A stretch of DNA of 64,000 nucleotides from an uncultured Oscillospiraceae bacterium (GCA_910587785.1 CAJUOA010000004.1:12731-76730); one strand, 5' to 3'. Counted from the stretch's first letter, positions 44,648 through 53,390 are shown. Translations and numbers: made by a program. The notes: generated from the letters alone by a model not told the origin.

Positions 44648-44896
44648 TGTCGTAGGGCAATGTGATTTATCCTGTATAGGGCACTATCCACCAGCCTCCG
44701 ACATAGAAAAATAAGACCTTGCATCTCACGATGCGGGGTCTTATTTTTGTCCTCCGGACTATCCTTTCCCTGCCTAACACAAGGATTTTCGGAATATTTT
44801 GCACTATATCACCATGGAGTAGGGGCATCCGGCCCGAGGGCCGGGGTGGATAAACTACTTTGCCCCTTACAGAATAAATCACATTGCCCTACGACA
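44648..44896. mobile_element. 249-bp non-coding element with TGT...ACA terminal inverted repeats
   Basis: Left end TGTCGTAGGGCAATGTG... and right end ...CACATTGCCCTACGACA are inverted repeats matching over about 36 bases with three mismatches. Each end carries a second, inner copy of a roughly 20-bp motif about 22-24 bases away: ATAAATCACATTGCCCTACG at 44874-44893 and ATAAACTACTTTGCCCCTTA at 44850-44869, mirrored at 44651-44670 and 44673-44692. TGT...ACA ends with repeated internal sites are the hallmark of Tn7/Tn552/Mu-type transposons, so this looks like a miniature element mobilised by a TnsB-like transposase. No clear target duplication is seen and no gene lies inside. Confidence 0.65.
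44713..44748. terminator. Bidirectional terminator inside the 249-bp element
   Basis: AAGACC-tt-GCATC, loop tcac, GATGC-gg-GGTCTT is followed by attttt, and preceded by aaaaat. It now serves as the first terminator after guaA. Confidence 0.8.
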
Positions 44897-44913
44897 TGGT
44901 GATATTCGATGAA

Positions 44914-45055
44914 TGTGTTTTTGGGGAAATGGTATCAGACTTGAAACCCTTGCAAACAGGGGCTTTGAGGCAGTCAGCTTTCCCAAAAGCACAGGCCCCA
45001 ATTCCCCAAAAGTAAGTTGACTTCATTTTTGGGGGATGCTTTTGGGGATTGATGC
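44914..45055. repeat. Five TTTTGGGGA-type motifs upstream of the TnsA-like gene
   Basis: Copies of a TTTTGGGGA-like motif occur at about 44918, 44983 (reverse), 44999 (reverse), 45027 and 45042, two of them able to pair as a hairpin across 45001-45033. A TGT precedes the first copy at 44914-44918. The arrangement resembles multiple transposase-binding sites at the end of a Tn7-like transposon, and could be the left end of the element that supplied the tnsA/tnsB remnants. This is inference from position and repetition. Confidence 0.35.
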
Positions 45056-45085
45056 AGGATGTTCCCACGGGGGAGGACTACCAAC

Positions 45086-45433
45086 ATGAGAAAGAAGAAC
45101 TTCAAGGGTCGCTGCGAGAAGCGGGTGCTGGGCAAGTGTACCGAGGTCTGTCGGACGTATGATGCTATCCAGTACGCCTATGCTGACCTGCTGCAAGCCA
45201 GTAATGAGGTGGTTGAGATCAGGTGTAATGTCCTGCTGGACGGATTGGAGGTTGGGGAATATACCTCTGACTTTGTATGCACCAAGGCAGATGGTGATCT
45301 GATGGTCAGGGAGTGTGTATTCCGCAAGTTCCTGATGAAACCTCTGACGGTAAAGCTACTGGATGCTTCGAGGGACTACTGGCTCAGGCATGGGGTCACG
45401 GATTGGGGGGTGGTCATTGATGAAGAAATATGA
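45086..45433 (+). CDS. TnsA-like endonuclease-fold protein, probably inactive
   Basis: Small protein of 115 residues (start MRKKNFKGRCEKR). The pattern IRCNVLLDGLEVGEYTSDFV, a strand reading DLMVRECVFR and the end LRHGVTDWGVVID recall the N-terminal nuclease domain of heteromeric transposase subunit TnsA, which normally reads Y..DF..(I/V)E.K. Here the E.K pair is replaced by R-E-C, so cleavage activity is doubtful. GGGGAGGA precedes the ATG at 45086. It overlaps the next, TnsB-like gene by 14 bases, the usual tnsA-tnsB order. Confidence 0.55.
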   Translation: MRKKNFKGRCEKRVLGKCTEVCRTYDAIQYAYADLLQASNEVVEIRCNVLLDGLEVGEYTSDFVCTKADGDLMVRECVFRKFLMKPLTVKLLDASRDYWLRHGVTDWGVVIDEEI

Positions 45434-45821
45434 TCTGTTCCAGTCTGGTGAGAACATCATCCGAGTGCTGGAAGTACAGGGTGACAGGGTTCTTGTCATC
45501 GACTGTATCAAGAGGACGATGCCCTTGTGGGTAGAGCTGGTAGCTTTGGAATCCTACTCCGAGTGTACCAACGATGATCTGTCCGAGGTCACTGGGATTG
45601 TCGTGGTGGGTGTTGACGATCTGGATGCTGACCAGAGGAAAACCATGTATGAGAGGTACACGATGATAGCTCCTATCCTGCCTTTCGTACTGCCGTTTAT
45701 CAAAATTGACGATTTCTATAACCTTGTTGCCATCCGGCTTCGGGAACGTACCCGGCGCAATGGGATGCTGTGTACTGTAGTATTTCATTTCTCCAAATCT
45801 ACCTCCCAGCAGCCGATGTAA
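45420..45821 (+). pseudogene. Truncated TnsB-like transposase (N-terminus only)
   Basis: 133 residues begin MKKYDLFQSGENIIRVLEV and continue with CIKRTMPLWVELVALESYSE and MYERYTMIAPILPF. By eye this matches the N-terminal region of DDE transposases of the TnsB/Mu-like group in Clostridia. After about residue 98 the sequence no longer fits, and the whole catalytic DDE core is missing. The frame runs into the oppositely oriented gene at 45785. It is a deletion remnant of a transposon that once carried tnsA, tnsB and presumably tnsC. Confidence 0.5.
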
Positions 45822-46144
45822 AGATACTCCCCATAGCTGCCCTTCGGAGTGGCCTGACACATGAAAGCGCCATCCTCGGACTGGATCGTTGCCAGATCAT
45901 TCCACTCGTGGAAACGGTTTTCGCTGGCAAGGCGTCTCAGCTCAGGCAGAACCTTTGTGTTGATCCAGTCAAAGAACGCATCCTGATCCCTCTGGCATCC
46001 ATCCAGCCGCTCAAAGCTCTGGCAATCCGGCAGAAGGCACAATGCCTTTCCGGGGTGGCCGCTCCCCCGTTCAAGTATGGCCCTGGCCCCCCAATACATC
46101 TTTGGGGTGAAGTTTTCGGGGTAGTTTCCCCATTCGTGGCTCAT
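45785..46144 (-). CDS. Hypothetical protein
   Basis: 119 residues starting MSHEWGNYPENFTPKMYWGA, with AAAGGATG about 10 bases upstream of the ATG at 46144. It is soluble, rich in Trp, Glu and Arg, with no membrane segment. I do not recognise a family. Its 3' end overlaps the broken tnsB-like frame on the other strand. Codon use is less GC-rich than the core genome. It stands alone between transposon debris and a surface-protein gene. Confidence 0.55.
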   Translation of the reverse strand: MSHEWGNYPENFTPKMYWGARAILERGSGHPGKALCLLPDCQSFERLDGCQRDQDAFFDWINTKVLPELRRLASENRFHEWNDLATIQSEDGAFMCQATPKGSYGEYLYIGCWEVDLEK

Positions 46145-46287
46145 AGTTTCGACATCCTTTCTATAATTACAATGAAAATATCTAATAACCCCTCTGTGTC
46201 GATGTATTTTGCTGTGATATTCTGTCATAATGTGAAATCTAATACTCGCCCGTGGTCCACGGGCGAAACAACACAGGAGGTACAAGC

Positions 46288-49206
46288 ATGAACTACAAAC
46301 ACTGCAACCGAGGATCACAGAACAGGTATCCTCACTGGAATCATTTCCTAACCGCACTATTTGTTGCGGTAATGGTGATGATTTCAACCGTTCCGGCCTT
46401 TGCTGTAGAAGCAACGGCGAACACAAGCGAACCTGATGCAGAAATCTCTATTTCGACACTTGATCTGGCTGAAAATCCCGCTGATGAAAATGGTTCGTTT
46501 ACTGACGAAACTGGCGACTCCGAAGTAACACCAGAACCGCCCTCTGGCCCTGCATTAACCATTGAGGAATTGCTTGACGCTATTGCTCATGCCAATGCAA
46601 ATGATGTGATTGAATTTGACGGTTACATCCAAGCGCCTTCTTCTGACGTGGTGCTTGGTCGCGCTGATTGTCCGATAACGCTTCGGCGTGCTACATCTGA
46701 GGCTCATATTTATCTCTGGGATCGAGGGGAAGGAAAAGGGAATACCAAAGTACAAAACATTACGTTCGATGGTGCGGGGATTCAAGCAGAGCAGCCAATT
46801 CTCAATGTCGAAGGCCCTGCGAAAATTATTGAGAAATGTAATTTTGTCAACTGCATTGCAGTCGGCAGTCCTGCATTATCGGTTGGATATGGCGATGCTC
46901 TTATTTCAGACTGCCATTTTACAAATAATATAGGGGCTACGGGGGCACATCTGTATGTTGGTGGTCACGATATAACCATTGAGAATTGTACGTTTACAGG
47001 CGGCTTTGCCCGTAATATGGGTTCAGTTTATATAGGCATTACGGAAAATGTCTTTTTGAAGGGATGCACCATTTCTGGAAATGCCGCAGGAAAGCGGAGC
47101 GGTGGTCTCTATATCCAAGACGGAGAAGTAATCATTATTGGATGTAAGATTTATGGCAATACAACCAACGGCGTTGCAGATGATATTACAAAGAGCTACA
47201 ATAGCCGTTTGTCGTTGATGGACAATCATTCCACCTTGGTAGAGTTGTATAAGCCTGATGGGATGATTCCCAACAGATGGACTGTAGACAGCTATTATGA
47301 TGTGTATAGTGGGATGGGTCTTTATCAAGCGGATATGATCTTTTCCATGACCTTTGCAGATAACGAACCTTCGCCCCCGCCTTCACCCACCTATATAACG
47401 CTGGATAAATCAGAGCTGACCCTTTACGTTGGCGAGACAGATACCTTGACGGCCACAATTCATCCCGAAGGTACAAGCGGCAACGTTCAATGGACAAGCA
47501 ATGATCCCTCTGTTGCCAGTGTTACCGAAATGGGGTTTATAACTGCGCACACGGCAGGGACAACTTTAGTCACTGCCACAGAAACGATTAGCGGAGCGTC
47601 CGCATCATGCCGTGTAAGCGTCCAAGACGTACCAGCTACAACCTATTCCGTTGACACCAACACCAGCCCTGTAGAGGGCGGCGTAGTCAACGGCGGTGGG
47701 CAGTACGAAGAAGGTTCTCCCGCAACGGTTACAGCCGTTCCCAACGAGGGCTTCCGTTTCCTGGCGTGGACAGAAAACGATACGCAAATCAGCACAGAAT
47801 CCAGTTTAACTTTTACGGTGACTAGCAACCGAAATCTGACTGCAATCTTTGAGCCTATTACCGAGCCTACCCCTGGGCCTATCCTCAAACCCACCTATAT
47901 CATCAGTACTTCTGTTGTTGCAGGTGGGACCGTCAATGGTGCAGGGGAATATGAGCAGGGAAGTTCCGTAACACTTACGGCCACCCCCGAAAGCAGGTAT
48001 CGTTTCATTGCGTGGATAGAGAATAACGAACGGATTAGCTCTGATGAAAGTTATACCTTCATAGCGGATTGTGACCGAACAATTATTGCTTACTTCATGC
48101 CTACTTGTACCATCAGTGTAGGTGCTACTGTAGGTGGGACCATTAGTACAGGTACTACCGCAGAAGGGACCAGCGGTGGTTGTGGAGGAGAATTTTTGAA
48201 GGGAAGTTCTGTGACATATACGGCCATCCCTGATAGCGGGTATCTTTTTGCAGGGTGGACAGAAAATGGTGAACAAGTCAGCACTGATGAAAATTTTACT
48301 TTTATCGCAGAACAAGACCGAACACTTGTTGCTAATTTCACGCTCATTCCCAAGCCAACCTATACAATTCATGTTAGTGCTACACAAGGCGGGACAGTAG
48401 AAGGCGGCGGGCAGTACGAAGAAGGGAAACTTATAACTGTGAACGCTGTGCCTGGCAACAGCTATCGTTTTCTGCGCTGGGAGGAAAACGGCGTACAGGT
48501 TTCTACTGAGGTCCGATATTCCTTTGCAGCAGAAGCAGACCGGACTCTGGCTGCTATTTTCGATTTGATTCCACAGTCCACATCAAATTTGCCATATAGC
48601 CCTTCGCACAGTTCAGGAACACCGACCACCTCGCATAAACCGAATGATGATAGTGCTACCCAGCCTAACGTAACTGTGATGTCGTATGAAGAAGTTCAGA
48701 CACACACGCTGACTAACGGAAAAGCTACGTTGGTTGCACCTGATAATTTGTTTTGGGGAGGATATAAAACAGGCCGGGATAACGGTGCTGAAACTGTCAC
48801 ACGGGCAGACTTGGCACAACTCATTTATTTTATGATGGACAGCAAAAGCGTAAAAACCTACGGAGTAACCCAAGCCCCTTTTCGTGATGTAGAATCAGGG
48901 ACATGGTACGCAGCAGCAGTTGGAACCATGCAAAACACCGGGGTAATGGTGGGGTGTGGAGATAATCTATTCTGCCCGAACCGCACATTGACATGGGGCG
49001 AATTGCTTACGATGTTTGCACGGTTTGTCGAGGGTGAACCGCCTATAGAATACTATACTGGGAATCACTGGGCGAAGGACTCTATAAACAAAGCCTTTGC
49101 TCTTGGATGGCTGGAATATACGGAACCATTTGATCCGGGAAGTGTCGTAACAACTGGCGAAATGGTCGATTTGATTCAAGCGGTTTTTCGATGGAATAAC
49201 GGATAA
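46288..49206 (+). CDS. Large secreted protein: beta-helix, Big-2, four InlB-like repeats, SLH-like end
   Basis: 972-residue surface protein. Signal peptide near 20-45 (ends VPAFAVEA). A right-handed beta-helix-like region is at about 90-330 (KVQNITFDGAG, ISDCHFTNN, IENCTFTGG). A Big-2 domain is at 368-448 (SELTLYVGETDTLTATIHPE). Four repeats of 65-85 residues begin near 452, 535, 606 and 691, each with GG.V.GGG.Y..G, a W(T/I)EN core and an (A/V)IF end; the third has a glycine/threonine insert. Residues 838-972 are SLH-like (FRDVESGTWYAAAVG) and would anchor it to the wall. ACAGGAGG precedes the ATG at 46288. It is AT-richer than the core and a likely adhesin carried by the island. Confidence 0.85.
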   Translation: MNYKHCNRGSQNRYPHWNHFLTALFVAVMVMISTVPAFAVEATANTSEPDAEISISTLDLAENPADENGSFTDETGDSEVTPEPPSGPALTIEELLDAIAHANANDVIEFDGYIQAPSSDVVLGRADCPITLRRATSEAHIYLWDRGEGKGNTKVQNITFDGAGIQAEQPILNVEGPAKIIEKCNFVNCIAVGSPALSVGYGDALISDCHFTNNIGATGAHLYVGGHDITIENCTFTGGFARNMGSVYIGITENVFLKGCTISGNAAGKRSGGLYIQDGEVIIIGCKIYGNTTNGVADDITKSYNSRLSLMDNHSTLVELYKPDGMIPNRWTVDSYYDVYSGMGLYQADMIFSMTFADNEPSPPPSPTYITLDKSELTLYVGETDTLTATIHPEGTSGNVQWTSNDPSVASVTEMGFITAHTAGTTLVTATETISGASASCRVSVQDVPATTYSVDTNTSPVEGGVVNGGGQYEEGSPATVTAVPNEGFRFLAWTENDTQISTESSLTFTVTSNRNLTAIFEPITEPTPGPILKPTYIISTSVVAGGTVNGAGEYEQGSSVTLTATPESRYRFIAWIENNERISSDESYTFIADCDRTIIAYFMPTCTISVGATVGGTISTGTTAEGTSGGCGGEFLKGSSVTYTAIPDSGYLFAGWTENGEQVSTDENFTFIAEQDRTLVANFTLIPKPTYTIHVSATQGGTVEGGGQYEEGKLITVNAVPGNSYRFLRWEENGVQVSTEVRYSFAAEADRTLAAIFDLIPQSTSNLPYSPSHSSGTPTTSHKPNDDSATQPNVTVMSYEEVQTHTLTNGKATLVAPDNLFWGGYKTGRDNGAETVTRADLAQLIYFMMDSKSVKTYGVTQAPFRDVESGTWYAAAVGTMQNTGVMVGCGDNLFCPNRTLTWGELLTMFARFVEGEPPIEYYTGNHWAKDSINKAFALGWLEYTEPFDPGSVVTTGEMVDLIQAVFRWNNG

Positions 49207-49277
49207 GATCCTGCCTTTCACCAGGCATCCCGGCACGGTGCAAAGATGAAATAATCTCGTACAGGTCAATAGGTAGT

Positions 49278-49310
49278 AGGGGAGGCCCAGCAAACCGCTG
49301 GGTCTCCCCT
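49278..49310. terminator. Hairpin between convergent genes
   Basis: AGGGGAG-gc-CCAGC, loop aaacc, GCTGG-gt-CTCCCCT. It is a strong stem without a T run, and probably ends transcription from both the SLH gene and the minus-strand operon. Confidence 0.6.
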
Positions 49311-49343
49311 GGTATGGATAAGGATTATTTCTGCGCACAATGT

Positions 49344-50415
49344 TTATACCGCATATCCTTCCTCTTCAAATTGTTCTGAATCACCCACATTATCAGGATC
49401 AGTTTCTTCCGGGTCAGGTTCCTCCGCTTCATCGGTTGCCGAAAGCAAAGACCGTATAACACCCCGCCGTGTCTGTACCGAAGTGGGTTTTGCGCTGCCA
49501 GCGGATACCGTGTGATTATACTCTGATGACGTGGAGGGATGCCCGCTGAAGAACTCGGTCAGGGTGCGGTTGATCTCGTCCTGGCTCACAGCATTTTCTA
49601 CTGCCAGACAGCAGTAATATACGCAACTGATGAAGTGCGTCCTACCCTTGACAGTGCGGAGAACCTTGTTGTTGACATCAATCAGGCTCCTGACGAACAC
49701 CGAATAGGCATTCAGCCCGGAGTTAATTGTGTCTAGCATTTCACTGTCAACCTCGACCTTGCTGGCCCACCCCCGGAAGGGCTTGGTGGAGAAGTCGGGG
49801 GATTCCTCTGTGATAAGCTGGTAGAGCTGCATGGCAATCATTTCATCGGTGAACCGTTTCCTGCCAGCCTCCGAAACTACGAACTGAATTGCCTTATGCT
49901 TGGCAAGCTGCTGAAAAATCGCCAAGCTGGGGACGTTGGCACGGGTCAGCTCAATGGCGCTCAATGGCTTGCCGTTATTCAGCCTGCGAAAGAACTCCCT
50001 GATCTCTGTTTCTGTCATTCCCTCATAATAGTAAATCGTGAGGTTATAGTCTTTGATCCGATCCCGCACCCACTCAGGCAACTGTGAGAAATATAATCCG
50101 CTGACATCCTCCACGCACCCGTTATCATCTACGACGGTAGGGGTGTCGGGAGTCAACGCAAATTCATCATGGAGATATTCGCTGATGGTGTTTGACCGCT
50201 GCTTTCCGTCCAGGCTGTCATATACGCCGTTCTCGTCACGGGTAAAGTACATGGCAGGGATCGCATAGCCGTAGATCATGCTGTGGATCAGAAGGGATTT
50301 TTTTGTCTACGTCCCATACAAGGCTGCGCTGCACAGCGTTGTCGTAGTTGACCTTGCCTTTCTCCATCTGATTCACCAGGGCCTTGGCAGTCCAGTTAAT
50401 GTTGAATCGCTGCAT
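49344..50415 (-). pseudogene. DUF262 (ParB-like) protein gene with a frameshift at an A7 tract
   Basis: DUF262 proteins are ParB-like nucleotide-dependent enzymes found in GmrSD restriction and other defence systems. The reading starts at 50415 (MQRFNINWTAKALVNQMEKG), behind AGAGGTGAT, and runs to VWDVDKK. It then needs a one-base skip to continue into SMIYGYAIPAMYFTRDENG. The skip falls at a run of seven A (50298-50304); six A would give one 357-residue protein. The second part has the catalytic-type SLDGKQRSNTI and the FFRRLNNGKPLS helix. The tail is acidic. It is the last gene of a seven-gene operon. It may be a true mutation, a sequencing error, or be rescued by slippage on the A run. No DUF1524 nuclease domain follows. 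Confidence 0.8.
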
Positions 50416-50419
50416 AGTA

Positions 50420-50635
50420 TCACCTCTTTTTCCAATGTTTTTCAACCGTGCCATCCGGGAAATAGGTATCTCTGCGGACTTCTCCTGTCCTCAAATTGTG
50501 TTTTGTAACTTCCATCGGTACACCGTCTTTCTTTGCCTTCGCCTTGGCAGCGTCCACCGCCTGAGAGTAAAGCGGAGTGGTTAGCCAACAGCGGCCATCT
50601 GGAAAGTTAATTTCGTAGAGAATATCCATGCTCAT
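50420..50635 (-). CDS. Small hypothetical protein
   Basis: 71 residues (MSMDILYEINFPDGRCWLTT), or 69 if the ATG at 50629 is used. It contains ALA/LYS-rich helices (SQAVDAAKAKAKKDGV) and a C-terminal beta segment (GEVRRDTYFPDGTVEKHW). No family recognised. It starts 1 base after the upstream stop and ends 4 bases before the DUF262 start, so it is translated as part of the operon. Confidence 0.55.
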   Translation of the reverse strand: MSMDILYEINFPDGRCWLTTPLYSQAVDAAKAKAKKDGVPMEVTKHNLRTGEVRRDTYFPDGTVEKHWKKR

Positions 50636-50636
50636 A

Positions 50637-50933
50637 TCAGCGCCCCTCGGCCCGTCTCTCGGCCCGTTCTGCCTGACGCTCCACCTGCTCGGAGAAGGAA
50701 AGACGCTCACCCTCCCTCTGTTCCTCGGTAAAGCCCAGCTTGGCGGCGATCTTCTTTGCCCACCAAAGGTTCGGCTCCTTGGCCCTGCTCACCCAGCAGC
50801 CCCCGGTACGGCTCCAGAGGAACGCACTTTTCAAATCGGCCTTCTGGTCGGCAGTCAGGGCGTTGTACTCGGACTTCTCGAAATGAAGCTCAATTTTGGT
50901 CGTTTCCAGATTGAAAATGTACTTTTTCTCCAT
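50637..50933 (-). CDS. Small protein resembling the N-terminus of DUF3560 proteins
   Basis: 98 residues starting MEKKYIFNLETTKIELHFEK. The segment FLWSRTGGCWVSRAKEPNLW resembles the start of DUF3560-containing proteins common on clostridial conjugative elements. The rest of that family is absent and the product ends in a charged, probably coiled helix (QVERQAERAERRAEGR). It may be a single-domain relative rather than a fragment, because its spacing to both neighbours (1 base each) is that of an intact operon gene. Function unknown. Confidence 0.55.
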   Translation of the reverse strand: MEKKYIFNLETTKIELHFEKSEYNALTADQKADLKSAFLWSRTGGCWVSRAKEPNLWWAKKIAAKLGFTEEQREGERLSFSEQVERQAERAERRAEGR

Positions 50934-50934
50934 T

Positions 50935-52347
50935 TCAGATATCCCCCGACACTGTGTAGTCATAGGCTCTGGATTCAACCGGAGAGTAGTATAGTTCGGT
51001 TTCGGTTGCCCACCATGTCATAGGATTAGTGCCAAGTTGCCCGGTGCCATCCGAATTGAATATCCATTCTCTAGTATTGTTAGTCCATGTCCCTACTAAA
51101 TCCTTATTACCAGTTTTTACACGATAATAGTCACCGTCTTGATAATAGCCAGCATATGTGGGGACTGTGCTGTATGGGGTATTAGAGGAAGTGATTTCTT
51201 TGAGATAGAGTTCTTCTGTCTCCGTATCAAATCGCGTTCCTTCCCCGATGATCCAGTAATATCCGAGTGTGTGGTGTGCATAAAGCGTTAACCGGCCATT
51301 AGACGCTTCCCATGTTACGCTGTCTGGCTTGTCATTGAGTACATTCCAAAATTGAAAGACAGTCGTTGCATAGCCGCTAGACTCCAAAGTAAGTGCGCTT
51401 CCGTCATAGCTTCTCCATCTTCCACACAAATCATTATCCAAAGTGGAGTAGTTATCGTCCAAATAGGCGTCGTTATCAATCGGATCATCATTATCAATTC
51501 GATAAACATTGATGCTGTAAGGCTCAGTATCATCCGGGATATAAAAGGTATAGCACATGCCTTCCCGAATCCATTGATACCCACCTGCACCGAGGCTATC
51601 GTAGTTATCTCCCATCAGACTTACAAGTGCGTCAAAATTCTGCTTCAGGCTCTGACCATTAAGTGTAAATTCCTCTGCGTTGGCACTAAAACTAGCCACT
51701 GTGTTCCCATTGGAAACATCAAAATACATCCATTCCGGAGCATCAGCGCCATACTCAATGCTATCATTTTCGGCATATATTTCTGGCTCGCCAAAGGCGG
51801 TAACAACCTCGTCCGCTGTCATTTTAAGTACATCTTGAGTGGGAATCTGACGGATTAGAATTTGTCCTGTGGTATTGGAGGATTGCTCCTGCCCTTGTCC
51901 GCCTCCCGTTCCAGCGGCTTCATACTCTTCAAACGCTTTTGAGATTACCGCTGCCAGCGTCAGGGCATCCTGTGGGACTTCGTTGAACGCAAGATAAGAC
52001 GCTTCAAAGGTTCCGTTTTCTTCATCAACCACAAATTGAATCCGGGCCTTTACCGGAACGTCCTGATAGGTGCAATCACCTGTAAACTCTACAACATCCT
52101 GCCCGTCTTCACTCTCAAAATACTTCCAACGTGGCGTACCAAAGAAAGCGGTAAATGCGTCCTCATAGGTTACATCGGGGTCGTCGGGTCTGTATCCTCC
52201 TTTGACCATCTGGACGTATTTATTGTCAGCATCCGTGGCGTTCGCTATGGTATCCTCCAGTTCTTTACCAGCACCATCCAACGTGGCACTGGAACAGGCC
52301 GACAGCAGCAACATAATCGCTGCCAGCAGCGCAATTATTTTCTTCAC
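50935..52347 (-). CDS. Predicted lipoprotein of unknown function
   Basis: 470 residues starting MKKIIALLAAIMLLLSACSS, a signal peptide with lipobox LLSAC, so anchored outside the membrane. Two regions (about 60-120 and 180-270) share the feel of DUF-type beta-sandwich modules (AFFGTPRWKYFES and AFGEPEIYAEN...PEWMYFD). The C-terminal third (LVGTWTNNTREWIFNSDG, CGRWRSYDGSALTLES) resembles lipocalin-like repeats seen in Firmicute lipoproteins. The GTG at 52347 lies 7 bases past AGGTGAT and is preferred to that at 52356. It is the fourth gene of the operon, and an unusual companion for DUF262. Confidence 0.7.
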   Translation of the reverse strand: MKKIIALLAAIMLLLSACSSATLDGAGKELEDTIANATDADNKYVQMVKGGYRPDDPDVTYEDAFTAFFGTPRWKYFESEDGQDVVEFTGDCTYQDVPVKARIQFVVDEENGTFEASYLAFNEVPQDALTLAAVISKAFEEYEAAGTGGGQGQEQSSNTTGQILIRQIPTQDVLKMTADEVVTAFGEPEIYAENDSIEYGADAPEWMYFDVSNGNTVASFSANAEEFTLNGQSLKQNFDALVSLMGDNYDSLGAGGYQWIREGMCYTFYIPDDTEPYSINVYRIDNDDPIDNDAYLDDNYSTLDNDLCGRWRSYDGSALTLESSGYATTVFQFWNVLNDKPDSVTWEASNGRLTLYAHHTLGYYWIIGEGTRFDTETEELYLKEITSSNTPYSTVPTYAGYYQDGDYYRVKTGNKDLVGTWTNNTREWIFNSDGTGQLGTNPMTWWATETELYYSPVESRAYDYTVSGDI

Positions 52348-52356
52348 TAAAATCAC

Positions 52357-52674
52357 CTATCCTTCGTATCCTTTGGGGTATTTGATGTCCAGTAGTGGAC
52401 GATCCCCAGGTTTCATTATTTTTGCCGCCATAATCGCTTTATGGCAGGCCAAGAGTTGATCTCTAATTGTCTCTAAGTGTGCCTTGCTCTGTGGGACAAT
52501 GTACTTTTCGGAGCCAACCGCCAGAAGTTCGAGATACCAGTTGACCAGCTCCAGTTTGCCGAGACAGTAGGAGGAAATCATCATTTTGTCGTTGGCATCC
52601 TTGATGGCCTCGGTTTCGATCTGGATGTAAGATACCAGATCAGCGGGTATTTTCTTCAGCTTCTTTTTGAACAT
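52357..52674 (-). CDS. Small hypothetical protein
   Basis: 105 residues starting MFKKKLKKIPADLVSYIQIE. It is predicted all-helical, with a basic N-terminus and a heptad-like stretch. No membrane segment and no recognised family. The ATG at 52674 has TGGAG upstream. It lies 22 bases after the preceding gene and 9 before the lipoprotein start. Confidence 0.55.
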   Translation of the reverse strand: MFKKKLKKIPADLVSYIQIETEAIKDANDKMMISSYCLGKLELVNWYLELLAVGSEKYIVPQSKAHLETIRDQLLACHKAIMAAKIMKPGDRPLLDIKYPKGYEG

Positions 52675-52697
52675 GAACACTCCATTCTGTCAAAGCA

Positions 52698-52976
52698 TTA
52701 GTCCGCATTGATTCCATACTTTTTCACGAGTTGATTCCACTCAGCTTCGGTCTTATCGTCAGATGCAGAGGTAAAGAACGACATAATATTGCCCTCTGCA
52801 TCATCAAATGTGATCTCATTGTAAACAATAAAATCCCAAACCAGGAATCCCCGTATGCCATTGATTTCCGCTTCGACTCGCTTGTGAACAAACCCGTGGA
52901 TTTTAGAAATTTTCTTAGCCTCCGGTATTAACTGTTGGATGATTGCAAGAACTGCCATCGCTTTTTCGCCGCCCAT
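52698..52976 (-). CDS. Small hypothetical protein
   Basis: 92 residues starting MGGEKAMAVLAIIQQLIPEA. A central strand-rich part (GFLVWDFIVYNEITFDDAEG) lies between two helices. A strong GGGAGGTCAT precedes the ATG. No family recognised. Second gene of the minus-strand operon. Confidence 0.55.
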   Translation of the reverse strand: MGGEKAMAVLAIIQQLIPEAKKISKIHGFVHKRVEAEINGIRGFLVWDFIVYNEITFDDAEGNIMSFFTSASDDKTEAEWNQLVKKYGINAD

Positions 52977-53015
52977 AACTATGACCTCCCAATTTTTCGT
53001 TAGTGTTGAAGTGAT

Positions 53016-53390
53016 TTATTTGCGCTTGAGGGTTATATATGTATCGGTCTTTTCCACGATTTTGTACTTATCCCTCAACGTATTCAGCACACCAACACCC
53101 CCGGCGCAAACGCCTATCGCAACGGCTGGTACAACTGCGGCTCCTAACATAGCTGCCGCTGGTGTAACCATTACAAGGCCAGCCCCAGCCGGAGCACCAC
53201 CCCCAACCGGAGCCACGGCAACCGCAGCTATAGCCACCGCTAATGACGCAACGCATACTCCCCATGCAACTTTTCCGGTAGCCTTTATACGCAAAACGCC
53301 GTTTTTTAGGTCGCCCTCGATTGTGATGTATTCCTCATTATTTTTTACAGCCTCGGCAAACTCTTTCGCCGTCCTACAAACTCTTGACAT
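53016..53390 (-). CDS. Small Ala/Gly-rich membrane protein
   Basis: 124 residues. A soluble N-terminus (MSRVCRTAKEFAEAVKNNEE) is followed by about 75 residues of Ala/Gly/Val-rich hydrophobic sequence forming two or three helical hairpin segments, for example VASLAVAIAAVAVAPVGGG and AAAMLGAAVVPAVAIGVCAG. A basic tail (KYKIVEKTDTYITLKRK) closes it. The composition is like pore-forming or holin-like peptides, but no family is recognised. GGAAAGGAAG precedes the ATG at 53390. It is the first gene of the seven-gene operon and follows its promoter. Confidence 0.6.
   Translation of the reverse strand: MSRVCRTAKEFAEAVKNNEEYITIEGDLKNGVLRIKATGKVAWGVCVASLAVAIAAVAVAPVGGGAPAGAGLVMVTPAAAMLGAAVVPAVAIGVCAGGVGVLNTLRDKYKIVEKTDTYITLKRK

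Noticed and set aside
42400..44724. A 774-residue minus-strand frame opposite xpt and guaA
   Set aside because: Low-complexity antisense frame of two well-conserved genes, with no ribosome site.
44667..44882. A 71-residue minus-strand frame inside the 249-bp element
   Set aside because: It crosses a terminator hairpin and both sets of repeat motifs and has no ribosome site or recognisable similarity.
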